Source: Mycobacterium asiaticum | GTDB taxonomy: Bacteria; Actinomycetota; Actinomycetes; Mycobacteriales; Mycobacteriaceae | Assembly: GCF_001673635.1 (NCBI RefSeq) | Contig: NZ_LZMH01000083.1 | Location: 124,001 to 188,000, forward strand | Direction of reading: 5' to 3' | DNA length: 64,000 nucleotides | Part shown: in pieces, positions 16,377 to 27,997 of the stretch | Numbering within the stretch: the stretch's first letter is position 1 | Layout of the letters: each line of letters starts with the position of its first letter | The notes under the pieces: generated by a model | What the model was told of the DNA's origin: nothing | Databases searched by the model: none | What the model saw: the letters and a program-made list of their open reading frames with translations, nothing else | Made by a program: the position numbers and the translations under genes

Positions 16377-16934
16377 CTAACCCATGCACAGTTTCAGCGC
16401 CTTGGTCTTGGCATCGTTCAGCCGATCAACCCGTCTGTTGAACTCGCCGGTCGGAGCATGGGTACCGATCGCATTGGCCACCTGACGAGCCGCGTCGTTG
16501 TAGGTGTTGAACGCGTCGCGCATCTGGCCCGGCAACGCCTCGCTGTAGCTGTTCTCCACCGCCGTCGCGCTGGCATTGAGCGCCTCGATGGCCGGGCCTT
16601 CGGTGGGCCCGGTGTTCCTGCCGCCGTTGAACGCCGCGACGAAGGCATTCACCTTGTCGATGGCTTCCTTGCTGGTGGTGGCCAGCGCATCGCATGAGGT
16701 CCGCATCGCCCGCGTCGTCACCGACGCCTGCCGTTGGGACTCGCGGACGCTCGAGGTCACTGACGACGCCGACACCGAGGCGGACACCGACGACCGGTAG
16801 GCCGGCGCGAGGCTGGTGTCGGGTGAACCGCTCCCCTCGGTCACCTTCGTACAGCCGACGATGCCGATCACCAGCACCGCAACACAGCCGAGAGCCAGGG
16901 CGCCTCGCCTGGGGATGTCCCCCACGTGAATCAC
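16377..16934 (-). CDS. Putative lipoprotein, Rv2240c-like
   Basis: A 185-residue exported protein. The N-terminus RRGALALGCVAVLVIGIVGC gives a lipobox with cysteine near residue 28. A Ser/Thr/Ala-rich linker (SSVSASVSASSVTSSV, residues 48-63) follows. The C-terminal domain of about 120 residues is mostly helical, with a cysteine pair near residues 81 and 183 (RTSCDALA and LKLCMG) that could form a disulfide. It matches the position of Rv2240c, annotated as a hypothetical exported protein. It diverges from aceE across 159 bases that must hold both promoters. No enzymatic motif is visible. Confidence 0.75.
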   Translation of the reverse strand: MIHVGDIPRRGALALGCVAVLVIGIVGCTKVTEGSGSPDTSLAPAYRSSVSASVSASSVTSSVRESQRQASVTTRAMRTSCDALATTSKEAIDKVNAFVAAFNGGRNTGPTEGPAIEALNASATAVENSYSEALPGQMRDAFNTYNDAARQVANAIGTHAPTGEFNRRVDRLNDAKTKALKLCMG

Positions 16935-17093
16935 GGGATCTGACGTTACCGGGTCGCGATCCCAACTGCCCCATTAGCACCGACTTTGATCATGTGCTGA
17001 CGACAGGCGCCGCCTATCCGCCGAGCACTCCAGTGCGGCACGATAGGAGGAAGATCGATCAAGTAGCTACCCTGCCACTTACAGGAGCAGAAG

Positions 17094-19883
<2,790 letters not shown>

Positions 19884-19920
19884 CCGCCCGCCCCGGCCCC
19901 CAGGCGCCGACGCCCCTTCT

Positions 19921-19982
19921 CGCCGAGCGTCACGCCAGCGTGGCATTCGACGTCGAGCGTCACGCCAGTGTGACGTTCGGCG
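19921..19982. repeat. Paired direct/inverted repeat after aceE
   Basis: Two direct copies of CGAGCGTCACGCCAG occur 30 bases apart (19924 and 19954). The outer ends CGCCGAGCGTCAC (19921-19933) and GTGACGTTCGGCG (19970-19982) pair at 12 of 13 positions. The second copy also contains its own GTCAC-GTGAC hairpin. It lies 37 bases after the aceE stop and probably ends or attenuates that transcript before mabR. Confidence 0.5.
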
Positions 19983-20061
19983 AGCGGGTTGGGTCGACGC
20001 GCGCCGCGCGGTGCCCGGCTCTTTGGCGGAATCTTCCAGAAATAAGGCGTAGCTTTTAGGA

Positions 20062-21393
20062 GTGAACGACAACCAGTTTGCTCAGCTCGGCCGCCTCGGG
20101 TCTGCCACCAGGTCGCCGTTGGAGATGCTGGACAGTGTTCCGGACTCGCTGCTGCGGCGGCTCAAGCAGTATTCCGGCCGGTTGGCGACTGAAGCCGTCA
20201 CGGCCATGCAAGAGCGGCTGCCGTTCTTCGCCGACCTGGAAGCCTCCCAGCGCGCGAGCGTCGCGCTGGTGGTACAGACGGCGGTGGTCAACTTCGTGGA
20301 GTGGATGCAGGACCCACACAGCAACGTCAGCTACACCGCCAAGGCCTTCGAACTGGTCCCCCAGGACCTGACCCGGCGCATCGCCCTGCGCCACACCGTC
20401 GACATGGTGCGGGTGACTATGGAGTTCTTCGAAGAGGTCGTGCCGCTGCTGGCCCGCTCCGAGGAGCAATTGACCGCGCTTACCGTCGGCATCCTCAAAT
20501 ACAGCCGCGACCTCGCGTTCACCGCAGCCACCGCGTACGCCGACGCCGCCGAGGCGCGCGGCGCCTGGGACAGCCGGATGGAGGCCAGCGTCGTCGACGC
20601 CATTGTGCGCGGTGACACCGGGCCCGAGCTGTTGTCCCGGGCCGCCGCGCTCAACTGGGACACCACAGCGCCGGCGACGGTCGTGGTGGGCACCCCTGCC
20701 CCCGGGCGTGCCGGCGCCAACGTCGACGGCAGCGAGCGGGCCAGTCAGGACGTCCGCGACATCGCCGCTCGGCACGGCCGGGCGGCCCTGACCGACGTGC
20801 ACGGCACCTGGCTGGTCGCGATCGTGTCCGGCCAGCTGTCGCCGACAGACAAGTTCTTGAAGGACCTGCTCGGCGCGTTCTCCGACGACCCAGTGGTGAT
20901 CGGACCGACGGCGCCCATGCTGACGGCGGCCTATCACAGCGCCAGCGAGGCCATTTCGGGCATGAACGCGGTGCCGGGCTGGCGCGGGGCGCCGCGGCCG
21001 GTGCTGGCCCGCGAGCTGCTTCCTGAACGCGCATTGATGGGCGACGCCTCGGCGATCGTCGCATTGCACACCGACGTGATGCGCCCGCTGGCCGACGCCG
21101 GTCCGACCCTCGTCGAGACTCTGGACGCTTTCTTAGATTCCGGCGGCGCGATTGAGGCTTGTGCCAGGAAGTTGTTCGTTCATCCAAACACCGTCCGCTA
21201 CCGACTCAAGCGGATCACCGATTTCACCGGGCGAGATCCCACGCAGCCACGCGACGCGTATGTCCTCCGGGTGGCCGCGACGGTCGGCCAACTGAACTAT
21301 CCGACCGCCAACACCAATAGCGCTAATATTCCCTTGCCGCCGCTTCCGTCCCCGGTCAGAGGGGGTATTGCGTCCAACAAGGGCGGACTGTGA
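20062..21393 (+). CDS. mabR: MabR, PucR/CdaR-type regulator of the FAS-II operon
   Basis: A 443-residue regulator with an N-terminal helical sensor region (about 20-180), a GGDEF-like central domain typical of CdaR proteins (about 190-330), and a C-terminal PucR helix-turn-helix (DAFLDSGGAIEACARKLFVHPNTVRYRLKR, quoted here in part: ACARKLFVHPNTVRYRLKR). It matches Rv2242/MSMEG_4324, named MabR, which binds the promoter just upstream of fabD and is essential in M. smegmatis. The start is GTG 20062. The Asn/Pro-rich tail after residue 415 is poorly conserved in the family. A palindrome fitting the reported MabR site lies 51 bases after the stop. Confidence 0.92.
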   Translation: MNDNQFAQLGRLGSATRSPLEMLDSVPDSLLRRLKQYSGRLATEAVTAMQERLPFFADLEASQRASVALVVQTAVVNFVEWMQDPHSNVSYTAKAFELVPQDLTRRIALRHTVDMVRVTMEFFEEVVPLLARSEEQLTALTVGILKYSRDLAFTAATAYADAAEARGAWDSRMEASVVDAIVRGDTGPELLSRAAALNWDTTAPATVVVGTPAPGRAGANVDGSERASQDVRDIAARHGRAALTDVHGTWLVAIVSGQLSPTDKFLKDLLGAFSDDPVVIGPTAPMLTAAYHSASEAISGMNAVPGWRGAPRPVLARELLPERALMGDASAIVALHTDVMRPLADAGPTLVETLDAFLDSGGAIEACARKLFVHPNTVRYRLKRITDFTGRDPTQPRDAYVLRVAATVGQLNYPTANTNSANIPLPPLPSPVRGGIASNKGGL

Positions 21394-21443
21394 TTTAGCC
21401 GACAGATCGCGGGTGTATCTCAAACACGTAGCTTACGGAGCTA

Positions 21444-21464
21444 TTTTGTAGGAGGTATACAAAA
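21444..21464. promoter_or_regulatory. Palindromic operator in the fasII promoter (probable MabR site)
   Basis: TTTTGTA (21444-21450) and TACAAAA (21458-21464) are exact inverted repeats around GGAGGTA. This matches the TTTTGT-N9-ACAAAA motif that I recall being reported for MabR upstream of fabD in M. smegmatis and M. tuberculosis. It lies 67 bases before the fabD start. A possible -10, CATAAT, begins at 21480. Confidence 0.8.
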
Positions 21465-21530
21465 ACCTAAGACAAGGTTCATAATCTGTTACACCGCGCA
21501 AACCCCTCTTCACAGTGTTCTCTTAGACAC

Positions 21531-22448
21531 GTGATTGCGTTGCTTGCTCCCGGACAGGGTTCCCAGACCGAGGGAATGCTCGCGCCGTGGCTGGAATTGC
21601 CCGGCGCGGCGGACCAGATCGCGGCCTGGTCTCAGGCCAGCGGCCTGGATCTGGCTCGGCTGGGCACCGTCGCATCGACGGAAGAGATCACCGACACGGC
21701 GATCGCTCAACCGTTGATCGTTGCGGCGACCCTGCTCGCTCACCAGGAACTCACCCGGCGCGGCCTGCTGGCCGGTCAGGACCTCGTTGTTGCCGGTCAC
21801 TCCGTCGGCGAGATCGCGGCCTACGCGATCGCCGGTGTGCTGGCCGCCGATGACGCCGTCATGCTGGCCGCCACCCGCGGTGCCGAGATGGCCAAGGCCT
21901 GCGCAGCCGAGCCCACCGGCATGTCCGCCGTGCTCGGTGGCGACGAGGCCGAGGTGCTGACCCGCCTCGAGCAGCTCGACCTGGTGCCGGCCAACCGCAA
22001 CGCTGCCGGCCAGATCGTGGCCGCCGGTCGCCTGACCGCGTTGGAGAAGCTCGCCGAGGACCCGCCAACCAAGGCCCGCGTCCGCGCGCTGGGCGTGGCC
22101 GGAGCGTTCCACACCGAGTTCATGGCCCCTGCCCTGGACGGTTACGCCGCCGCGGCAGCCAAGGTCACCACGGCCGAGCCCACGGCGACGCTGCTGTCGA
22201 ACTTCGACGGACAGCCGGTGGCATCCGCCGCCGCGGCGATGCAGAGCCTGGTCTCGCAGCTGACCCGTCCGGTGCGCTGGGACCTGTGCACTGCGTGGAT
22301 GCGCAACAACGCAAAAGGCCCAGTGACGGCGATCGTGGAGTTCCCGCCCGCGGGCACTCTGACCGGTATCGCCAAACGCGAACTTCGGGGGGTTCCGACG
22401 CGAGCCGTCAAGTCACCCGCAGATCTGGACGAACTGGCGAATCTCTAA
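21531..22448 (+). CDS. fabD: Malonyl-CoA:AcpM transacylase FabD
   Basis: A 305-residue acyltransferase that moves malonyl from CoA to AcpM for FAS-II elongation. GQGSQTEGM lies at 8-16, the active-site motif GHSVGE has Ser91, and GAFHTEFM has His194; LVPANRNAAGQIV is also typical. M. tuberculosis FabD (Rv2243) is of the same size. The start is GTG 21531, with no clear ribosome site, so the transcript may be leaderless or nearly so. It is the first gene of fabD-acpM-kasA-kasB-accD6, downstream of the MabR-type operator. acpM follows after 75 bases. Confidence 0.96.
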   Translation: MIALLAPGQGSQTEGMLAPWLELPGAADQIAAWSQASGLDLARLGTVASTEEITDTAIAQPLIVAATLLAHQELTRRGLLAGQDLVVAGHSVGEIAAYAIAGVLAADDAVMLAATRGAEMAKACAAEPTGMSAVLGGDEAEVLTRLEQLDLVPANRNAAGQIVAAGRLTALEKLAEDPPTKARVRALGVAGAFHTEFMAPALDGYAAAAAKVTTAEPTATLLSNFDGQPVASAAAAMQSLVSQLTRPVRWDLCTAWMRNNAKGPVTAIVEFPPAGTLTGIAKRELRGVPTRAVKSPADLDELANL

Positions 22449-22523
22449 CCCGCCGGCTTCGCGCCAGAACCACTAAGTACGTCAAATCGGTTTACACACA
22501 ACATATTACGAAGGGAACTAACT

Positions 22524-22871
22524 GTGGCCGTCAGTCAGGAAGAAATCATCGCCGGTATCGCCGAGATCATCGAAGAGGTCACCGGTATCGAGCCCTCCGA
22601 GGTCACCCCGGAGAAGTCGTTCGTCGACGACCTGGACATCGACTCGCTGTCGATGGTTGAGATCGCCGTTCAGACCGAGGACAAGTACGGCGTGAAGATC
22701 CCGGACGAGGACCTCGCCGGTCTGCGCACCGTCGGTGACGTCGTCGCCTACATCCAGAAGCTCGAGGAAGAGAACCCCGAGGCTGCCGAGGCGCTGCGCG
22801 CGAAGCTCGAGACCGAGAACCCCGAGGCCGTCGCCAACGTCAAGTCCAGGCTGGAAGCGGAGAGCAAGTGA
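22524..22871 (+). CDS. acpM: Meromycolate extension acyl carrier protein AcpM
   Basis: A 115-residue acyl carrier protein. The phosphopantetheine site is DLDIDSLSMVEI, with Ser41. The fold covers about residues 5-82. A 30-residue acidic C-terminal extension (EENPEAAEALRAKLETENPE and beyond) is the hallmark of mycobacterial AcpM relative to E. coli ACP. It carries growing meromycolate chains between KasA/KasB and the reducing enzymes. GAAGGGA precedes GTG 22524. The kasA GTG overlaps its stop by four bases, giving coupled translation and matched supply of carrier and synthase. Confidence 0.97.
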   Translation: MAVSQEEIIAGIAEIIEEVTGIEPSEVTPEKSFVDDLDIDSLSMVEIAVQTEDKYGVKIPDEDLAGLRTVGDVVAYIQKLEEENPEAAEALRAKLETENPEAVANVKSRLEAESK

Positions 22872-24118
22872 CCAAGCCTTCCACTGCTAATGGCGGTTAC
22901 CCCAGCGTTGTGGTAACCGCCGTCGCGGCGACGACTTCTATCGCGCCGGACATCGAGAGCACGTGGAAGGGCTTGCTGGCCGGAGAAAGCGGCATCCACG
23001 TCCTCGAAGACGAGTTCGTCACCAAGTGGGACCTACCAGCCAAGATCGGTGGCCACCTCAAGGAACCCGTCGACAACCACATGGGCCGTCTCGACTTGCG
23101 GCGCATGTCCTACGTCCAGCGGCTGGCCAAGTTGCTGAGCGGGCAGTTGTGGGAAACCGCAGGTGCTCCCGAGGTCGACCCCGACCGCTTCAGCGTCGTG
23201 GTCGGCACCGGCCTGGGCGGTGCCGAGCGGATCGTGGAGAGCTACGACCTGATGAACGAGGGCGGCCCCCGCAAGGTGTCGCCGCTCGCCGTTCAGATGA
23301 TCATGCCCAACGGTGCCGCAGCCGTGGTCGGCCTGCAGCTCGGGGCCCGCGGCGGAGTTATCACTCCGGTGTCGGCCTGCTCTTCGGGCTCGGAGGCCAT
23401 CGCCCACGCGTGGCGCCAGATCGTCATGGGTGACGCTGACTTCGCCGTCTGCGGCGGGGTCGAAGGGCCCATCGAGGCGCTGCCGATCGCGGCGTTCTCG
23501 ATGATGCGGGCCATGTCGACGCGAAACGACGAGCCAGAGCGCGCGTCGCGACCGTTCGACAAGGACCGGGACGGCTTCGTATTCGGCGAGGCCGGGGCGC
23601 TGATGATCATCGAGACCGAGGAGCACGCGAAGGCCCGTGGCGCCAAGCCGCTGGCCCGGTTGATGGGTGCCGGCATCACCTCCGACGCGTTCCACATGGT
23701 TGCTCCGGACCCCAACGGCGAACGTGCCGGCAAGGCGATGACGCGTGCGATGGAGCTGGCGGGCCTGTCCCCCAGTGACATCGACCATGTCAACGCGCAC
23801 GGAACAGCGACGCCGATCGGCGATGCTGCAGAAGCCAACGCAATTCGAGCGGCTGGATGTGAATCCGCCGCTGTTTACGCGCCGAAGTCGGCGCTCGGGC
23901 ACTCGATCGGCGCTGTTGGCGCGCTGGAATCGGTGCTGACGGTGCTGACCCTTCGGGACGGAGTCATTCCACCGACGCTGAATTATGAGACCCCCGATCC
24001 AGAGATCGACCTTGATGTTGTCGCTGGCGAACCTCGTTCTGGCGAGTACCGCTACGCGATCAACAACTCGTTCGGCTTCGGTGGTCACAACGTGGCGCTC
24101 GCCTTCGGGCGCTACTGA
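22868..24118 (+). CDS. kasA: Beta-ketoacyl-ACP synthase KasA
   Basis: A 416-residue condensing enzyme that extends acyl-AcpM by two carbons during meromycolate synthesis. The catalytic residues are in place: Cys171 (TPVSACSSGSEAI), His311 (HVNAHGTATP), Lys340 and His345 (PKSALGHSIGAV). NNSFGFGGHN near the C-terminus is the conserved Gly-rich loop. KasA is essential and is the target of thiolactomycin. The start GTG overlaps acpM by four bases. kasB follows after 77 bases and is a diverged duplicate. No substitution in the recognised catalytic residues was seen. Confidence 0.97.
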   Translation: MTKPSTANGGYPSVVVTAVAATTSIAPDIESTWKGLLAGESGIHVLEDEFVTKWDLPAKIGGHLKEPVDNHMGRLDLRRMSYVQRLAKLLSGQLWETAGAPEVDPDRFSVVVGTGLGGAERIVESYDLMNEGGPRKVSPLAVQMIMPNGAAAVVGLQLGARGGVITPVSACSSGSEAIAHAWRQIVMGDADFAVCGGVEGPIEALPIAAFSMMRAMSTRNDEPERASRPFDKDRDGFVFGEAGALMIIETEEHAKARGAKPLARLMGAGITSDAFHMVAPDPNGERAGKAMTRAMELAGLSPSDIDHVNAHGTATPIGDAAEANAIRAAGCESAAVYAPKSALGHSIGAVGALESVLTVLTLRDGVIPPTLNYETPDPEIDLDVVAGEPRSGEYRYAINNSFGFGGHNVALAFGRY

Positions 24119-24195
24119 GCACGGCGTCCGGCGACGACGCGGGCCCACGCGGTCCGCAGAGCTGGACAGGCACGGAAGGAACGTTTGTTACACCA

Positions 24196-25449
24196 ATGAC
24201 GGAGCTGGTCACCGGGAAAACGCTCCCGAATGTGGTCGTCACCGGCATCGCCATGACGACCGCCATAGCAACTGACGCCGAGAACACATGGAAGTGTCTG
24301 CTCGACGGTCAAAGCGGGATCCGCAAGCTCGACGACCCGTTCGTCGAGGAGTTCGACCTGCCGGTCAGAATCGGCGGTCACCTGCTGGAGGAGTTCGACC
24401 ATCACCTGACACGGGTCGAGCTGCGCCGCACCGGCTACCTGCAGCGGATGTCCACGGTGCTGAGTCGCCGTGTCTGGGAAAACGCCGGCTCGCCCGAGGT
24501 CGACCCGAACCGGCTGATGGTCTCCATCGGCACGGGGCTGGGCTCGTCGGAAGAGATGGTCTTCGCCTACGACGACATGCGCGCTCGGGGCATGAAGGCC
24601 GTCTCGCCGCTGGGTGTGCAGAAGTACATGCCCAACGGTGCCGCCGCGGCGGTGGGGCTGGAACGCCACGCCAAGGCCGGCGTCATCACTCCTGTGTCGG
24701 CGTGCGCGTCGGGATCGGAGGGCATTGCCCAGGCCTGGCGCAACATCGTCTTCGGGGAAGCCGACATGGCGATCTGCGGCGGTGTCGAGACCAGGATCGA
24801 AGCGGTGCCGATCGCGGCGTTCGCCCAGATGCGCATCGTGATGTCCACCAAGAACGACGACCCGGTGGGTGCCTGCCGCCCGTTCGACCGGGATCGCAGC
24901 GGGTTCGTGTTCGGTGAGGCCGGCGCGCTGATGGTGATCGAGACCGAGGAGCACGCGAAGGCTCGGGGGGCCAATATCCTGGCCCGCATCATGGGCGCCA
25001 GCATCACCTCGGACGGCTACCACATGGTGGCGCCGGACCCCAACGGCGAACGCGCCGGGCACGCGATGAGCCGGGCGATCCAGCTGGCCGGGATCACCCC
25101 GGCCGAGATCGACCACGTCAACGCCCACGCCACCGGCACATCGGTTGGTGACGTGGCCGAGGGCCGGGCGATCAACAACGCGCTGGGCGGCCACAAGCCG
25201 GCCGTGTATGCGCCGAAAGCCGCTCTTGGCCACTCGGTGGGTGCGGTCGGTGCGGTGGAGTCCATCTTGACCGTGCTGGCGTTGCGGGACCAGGTCGTCC
25301 CGCCGACGCTGAACCTGGAAAACCTCGACCCGGAGATCGATCTGGACGTGGTGGCCGGGAAGCCACGGCCCGGGAACTACCGGTTCGCCATCAACAACTC
25401 GTTCGGATTCGGCGGTCACAACGTGGCGATCGCTTTCGGGCGGTACTAG
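24196..25449 (+). CDS. kasB: Beta-ketoacyl-ACP synthase KasB
   Basis: A 417-residue paralogue of KasA that performs the last extensions of long meromycolate chains; loss in M. tuberculosis gives shorter mycolates and loss of acid-fastness. Catalytic Cys170 (TPVSACASGSEGI), the His of HVNAHATGTS and the Lys/His of PKAALGHSVGAV are intact. The start is ATG 24196; an upstream extension, as annotated for some homologues, is possible because the 77-base gap is open in part. The preceding GGAAGGA lies about 15 bases upstream, a little far. kasA and kasB arose by tandem duplication, as their near-identical C-termini show. Confidence 0.96.
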   Translation: MTELVTGKTLPNVVVTGIAMTTAIATDAENTWKCLLDGQSGIRKLDDPFVEEFDLPVRIGGHLLEEFDHHLTRVELRRTGYLQRMSTVLSRRVWENAGSPEVDPNRLMVSIGTGLGSSEEMVFAYDDMRARGMKAVSPLGVQKYMPNGAAAAVGLERHAKAGVITPVSACASGSEGIAQAWRNIVFGEADMAICGGVETRIEAVPIAAFAQMRIVMSTKNDDPVGACRPFDRDRSGFVFGEAGALMVIETEEHAKARGANILARIMGASITSDGYHMVAPDPNGERAGHAMSRAIQLAGITPAEIDHVNAHATGTSVGDVAEGRAINNALGGHKPAVYAPKAALGHSVGAVGAVESILTVLALRDQVVPPTLNLENLDPEIDLDVVAGKPRPGNYRFAINNSFGFGGHNVAIAFGRY

Positions 25450-25528
25450 AAGGCGCGCCTACTAGAAAACGCCAAGGATCACCCGATAAAACCAGAGCAA
25501 GCATCACTGTCGAACTAGGAGACCTGCG

Positions 25529-26950
25529 ATGACAATCATGGCCCCCGAGGCGGTTGGCGAGTCGCTCGACCCTCGCGATCCACTACTGCGTCTGAGCAAC
25601 TTCTTCGACGACGGCAGCATCGAGTTGCTGCACGAGCGTGACCGCTCTGGTGTGCTGGCGGCGGCGGGCACCGTCAACGGTGTCCGCACCATCGGGTTCT
25701 GCACCGACGGCACGGTGATGGGCGGCGCCATGGGCGTCGAGGGGTGCGCCCACATCGTGAACGCCTACGACACCGCCATCGAGGAGCAGAGCCCCATCGT
25801 GGGTATCTGGCACTCCGGCGGTGCCCGGCTGGCCGAGGGCGTGCGGGCACTGCACGCAGTCGGGCAGGTCTTCGAAGCCATGATCCGTGCGTCCGGCTAC
25901 ATCCCGCAGATCTCGGTGGTCGTCGGCTTCGCGGCCGGCGGTGCCGCTTACGGGCCGGCGCTGACCGACGTCATCGTGATGGCGCCGGAAAGCCGCGTGT
26001 TCGTCACCGGTCCGGACGTGGTGCGCAGTGTCACCGGCGAAGACGTCGACATGGCCTCGCTCGGTGGACCCGAGACCCACCACAAGAAGTCCGGCGTGTG
26101 CCACATCGTCGCCGACGACGAGCTCGACGCCTACGAGCGTGGTCGCCGCTTGGTCGGATTGTTCTGCCAGCAAGGTCATTTCGACCGCAGCAAGGCCGAG
26201 GCCGGCGACACCGACATCCGGGCGTTGCTGCCCGAATCGGCGCGACGGGCCTACGACGTGCACCCGATCGTCACCGCGATCTTGGACGAGGACACTCCGT
26301 TCGACGAGTTCCAGGCCAAGTGGGCGCCGTCAATGGTGGTCGGCCTGGGCCGGCTGTCGGGTCGGACGGTCGGCGTGCTGGCCAACAACCCGCTGCGGCT
26401 GGGCGGCTGCCTGAACTCCGAAAGTGCCGAGAAGGCAGCGCGTTTCGTGCGGCTGTGCGATGCGTTCGGTATTCCGCTGGTGGTCATCGTGGACGTGCCG
26501 GGGTATCTGCCCGGTGTCGACCAGGAGTGGGGCGGCGTGGTGCGACGCGGCGCCAAACTGCTGCACGCGTTCGGTGAGGCCACCGTGCCGCGCGTCACGC
26601 TGGTCACACGAAAGATCTACGGCGGGGCCTACATTGCGATGAACTCGCGCTCGCTGAATGCCACCAAGGTGTTCGCCTGGCCAGACGCCGAGGTTGCCGT
26701 GATGGGCGCCAAGGCCGCCGTGGGCATCCTGCACAAGCGCAAGCTGGCCGCCGCGCCCGAGCACGAGCGCGAAGCGCTGCACGACGAGCTGGCCGCCGAG
26801 CACGAGCGCATCGCTGGTGGTGTGGACAGCGCCATCGACATCGGTGTGGTGGACGAGAAGATCGACCCATCGCACACCCGCAGCAAGCTCACCGAAGCGC
26901 TGGCCCAGGCCCCTGCCCGCCGCGGCCGCCACAAGAACATCCCGCTGTAA
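25529..26950 (+). CDS. accD6: Acyl-CoA carboxylase beta subunit AccD6
   Basis: A 473-residue carboxyltransferase subunit that forms malonyl-CoA with AccA3 for FAS-I and FAS-II. It has the two crotonase-type halves: the N-half with GIWHSGGARLAEGV and GFAAGGAAYGPALTD (oxyanion-hole glycines), and the C-half with IPLVVIVDVPGYLPGVDQEWGG (quoted part VDVPGYLPG) and KIYGGAYIAM. AGGAG precedes ATG 25529 at a good distance. It is the last gene of the FAS-II operon, so the condensing enzymes and their extender-unit supply share a transcript. A 26-bp-arm palindrome lies 22 bases after the stop and probably ends the operon. Confidence 0.96.
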   Translation: MTIMAPEAVGESLDPRDPLLRLSNFFDDGSIELLHERDRSGVLAAAGTVNGVRTIGFCTDGTVMGGAMGVEGCAHIVNAYDTAIEEQSPIVGIWHSGGARLAEGVRALHAVGQVFEAMIRASGYIPQISVVVGFAAGGAAYGPALTDVIVMAPESRVFVTGPDVVRSVTGEDVDMASLGGPETHHKKSGVCHIVADDELDAYERGRRLVGLFCQQGHFDRSKAEAGDTDIRALLPESARRAYDVHPIVTAILDEDTPFDEFQAKWAPSMVVGLGRLSGRTVGVLANNPLRLGGCLNSESAEKAARFVRLCDAFGIPLVVIVDVPGYLPGVDQEWGGVVRRGAKLLHAFGEATVPRVTLVTRKIYGGAYIAMNSRSLNATKVFAWPDAEVAVMGAKAAVGILHKRKLAAAPEHEREALHDELAAEHERIAGGVDSAIDIGVVDEKIDPSHTRSKLTEALAQAPARRGRHKNIPL

Positions 26951-26971
26951 GAGCACTCCCCTTTCTCTCGC

Positions 26972-27027
26972 GAGCAGACGCAGAATCGCACGTTTCCGAC
27001 CGGAAACGTGCGATTCTGCGTCTGCTC
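26972..27027. terminator. GAGCAGACGCA-family palindrome, copy 1
   Basis: A perfect inverted repeat with 26-base arms (26972-26997 and 27002-27027) around GACC. The arm begins GAGCAGACGCAGAATCGCAC and ends GTTTCC. It follows accD6 by 21 bases and lies 51 bases before the next gene on the same strand. It is the first of five related elements in the window and shares the GAATCGCAC inner stem with copy 2. Confidence 0.75.
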
Positions 27028-27078
27028 ACCCCCTATCCCCAGCGGTGACTAGCTGTAGCTGAACAGCCGCCAGAAGCT

Positions 27079-27972
27079 TTGTCTGTGCATACCGATGCAG
27101 TTGCCCTGCTTCAGAGATCGGGCGGCTTCGCTACTGCCAAGCAGCTTCTGACCGTGATGACTCGACAACAGCTTGATGTTCAGGTCAAAAAGGGTGGACT
27201 CGTCCGCGTGTGGTACGGCGTATATGCGTCGAAAACACCAGATCTGTTGGGCCGCTTGGCGGCACTCGACATTTTCATGGGCCGCCAAGCTGTCCCGTGT
27301 TTGGGTACGGCCGCTGCGCTATACGGGTTCGACACCGAAGACACCGTTGCCATCCATGTGCTTGATCCCGGTGTGCGAATGCGTCCCACCGTCGGTCTGA
27401 TGGTTCACCAACGCAGTGGTGCCCGACTACAGCGAGTTGCCGGACGTCTGGCCACCTCGCCCGCATGGACCGCGGTCGAGGTCGCCAGGCAGTTACCTCG
27501 ACCGCGGGCGCTGGCAACCCTTGATGCTGCATTGCGTTCAAACCACTGCGCGCGCAACCAGATTGAAATTGCTGTGGCCGAACAGCGGGGGCGTCGAGGC
27601 ATTGTTGCCGTGCGCGAACTGTTACCCTTCGCCGATGGACGCGCGGAGTCCGCAATGGAAAGCGAGGCGCGGCTCGTCATGATCGACTACGGGCTGCCGC
27701 TACCGGAACTCCAATACCCGATCTACGGCCGTGACGGCGAACTGTGGCGAGTCGACTTCGCTTGGCCGGAAGCACGTGTGGCGGCGGAGTACGAGAGCAT
27801 TGACTGGCATTCCGGTCGCACCGAGATGATGAGAGACAAAGTTCGCTTGGCCGGGATCCAGGAACTGGGGTGGACCGTTGTTCCGCTTGTAGTCACTGAC
27901 GTCAGATACCGACCTCGCCGCATGGCGGAGCGCATCGCTACTCACCTCAGCCGTCCACAGATGGCCAGCTGA
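27079..27972 (+). CDS. AbiEi-antitoxin-like HTH protein with DUF559/PD-(D/E)XK-like C-terminus
   Basis: A protein of about 297 residues. Residues 1-50 form a winged helix of the AbiEi type (AVALLQRSGGFATAKQLL, then VRVWYGVYA). The C-terminal third resembles the DUF559/Vsr nuclease fold: ESEARLVMIDYGLPLPELQ, a WRVDFAWPEARVAAEYES strand with Asp and Glu at metal-ligand spacing, and a late GWTVVPLVVTDV. Such proteins are numerous in mycobacteria and their function is unproved; no partner AbiEii toxin gene is adjacent. The start is TTG 27079 or GTG 27085, without a clear ribosome site. Palindromes of the same subtype bracket it on both sides. The position corresponds to Rv2248 in M. tuberculosis; I could not verify homology. 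Confidence 0.75.
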   Translation: MSVHTDAVALLQRSGGFATAKQLLTVMTRQQLDVQVKKGGLVRVWYGVYASKTPDLLGRLAALDIFMGRQAVPCLGTAAALYGFDTEDTVAIHVLDPGVRMRPTVGLMVHQRSGARLQRVAGRLATSPAWTAVEVARQLPRPRALATLDAALRSNHCARNQIEIAVAEQRGRRGIVAVRELLPFADGRAESAMESEARLVMIDYGLPLPELQYPIYGRDGELWRVDFAWPEARVAAEYESIDWHSGRTEMMRDKVRLAGIQELGWTVVPLVVTDVRYRPRRMAERIATHLSRPQMAS

Positions 27973-27997
27973 CCGCACCAGCGCCCTCGCCCCGCGC

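Noticed and set aside
23033..25419. Two long minus-strand frames (371 and 435 codons) opposite kasA and kasB
   Set aside because: They resemble each other only because kasA and kasB are duplicates; composition is His/Arg/Asp-rich shadow.
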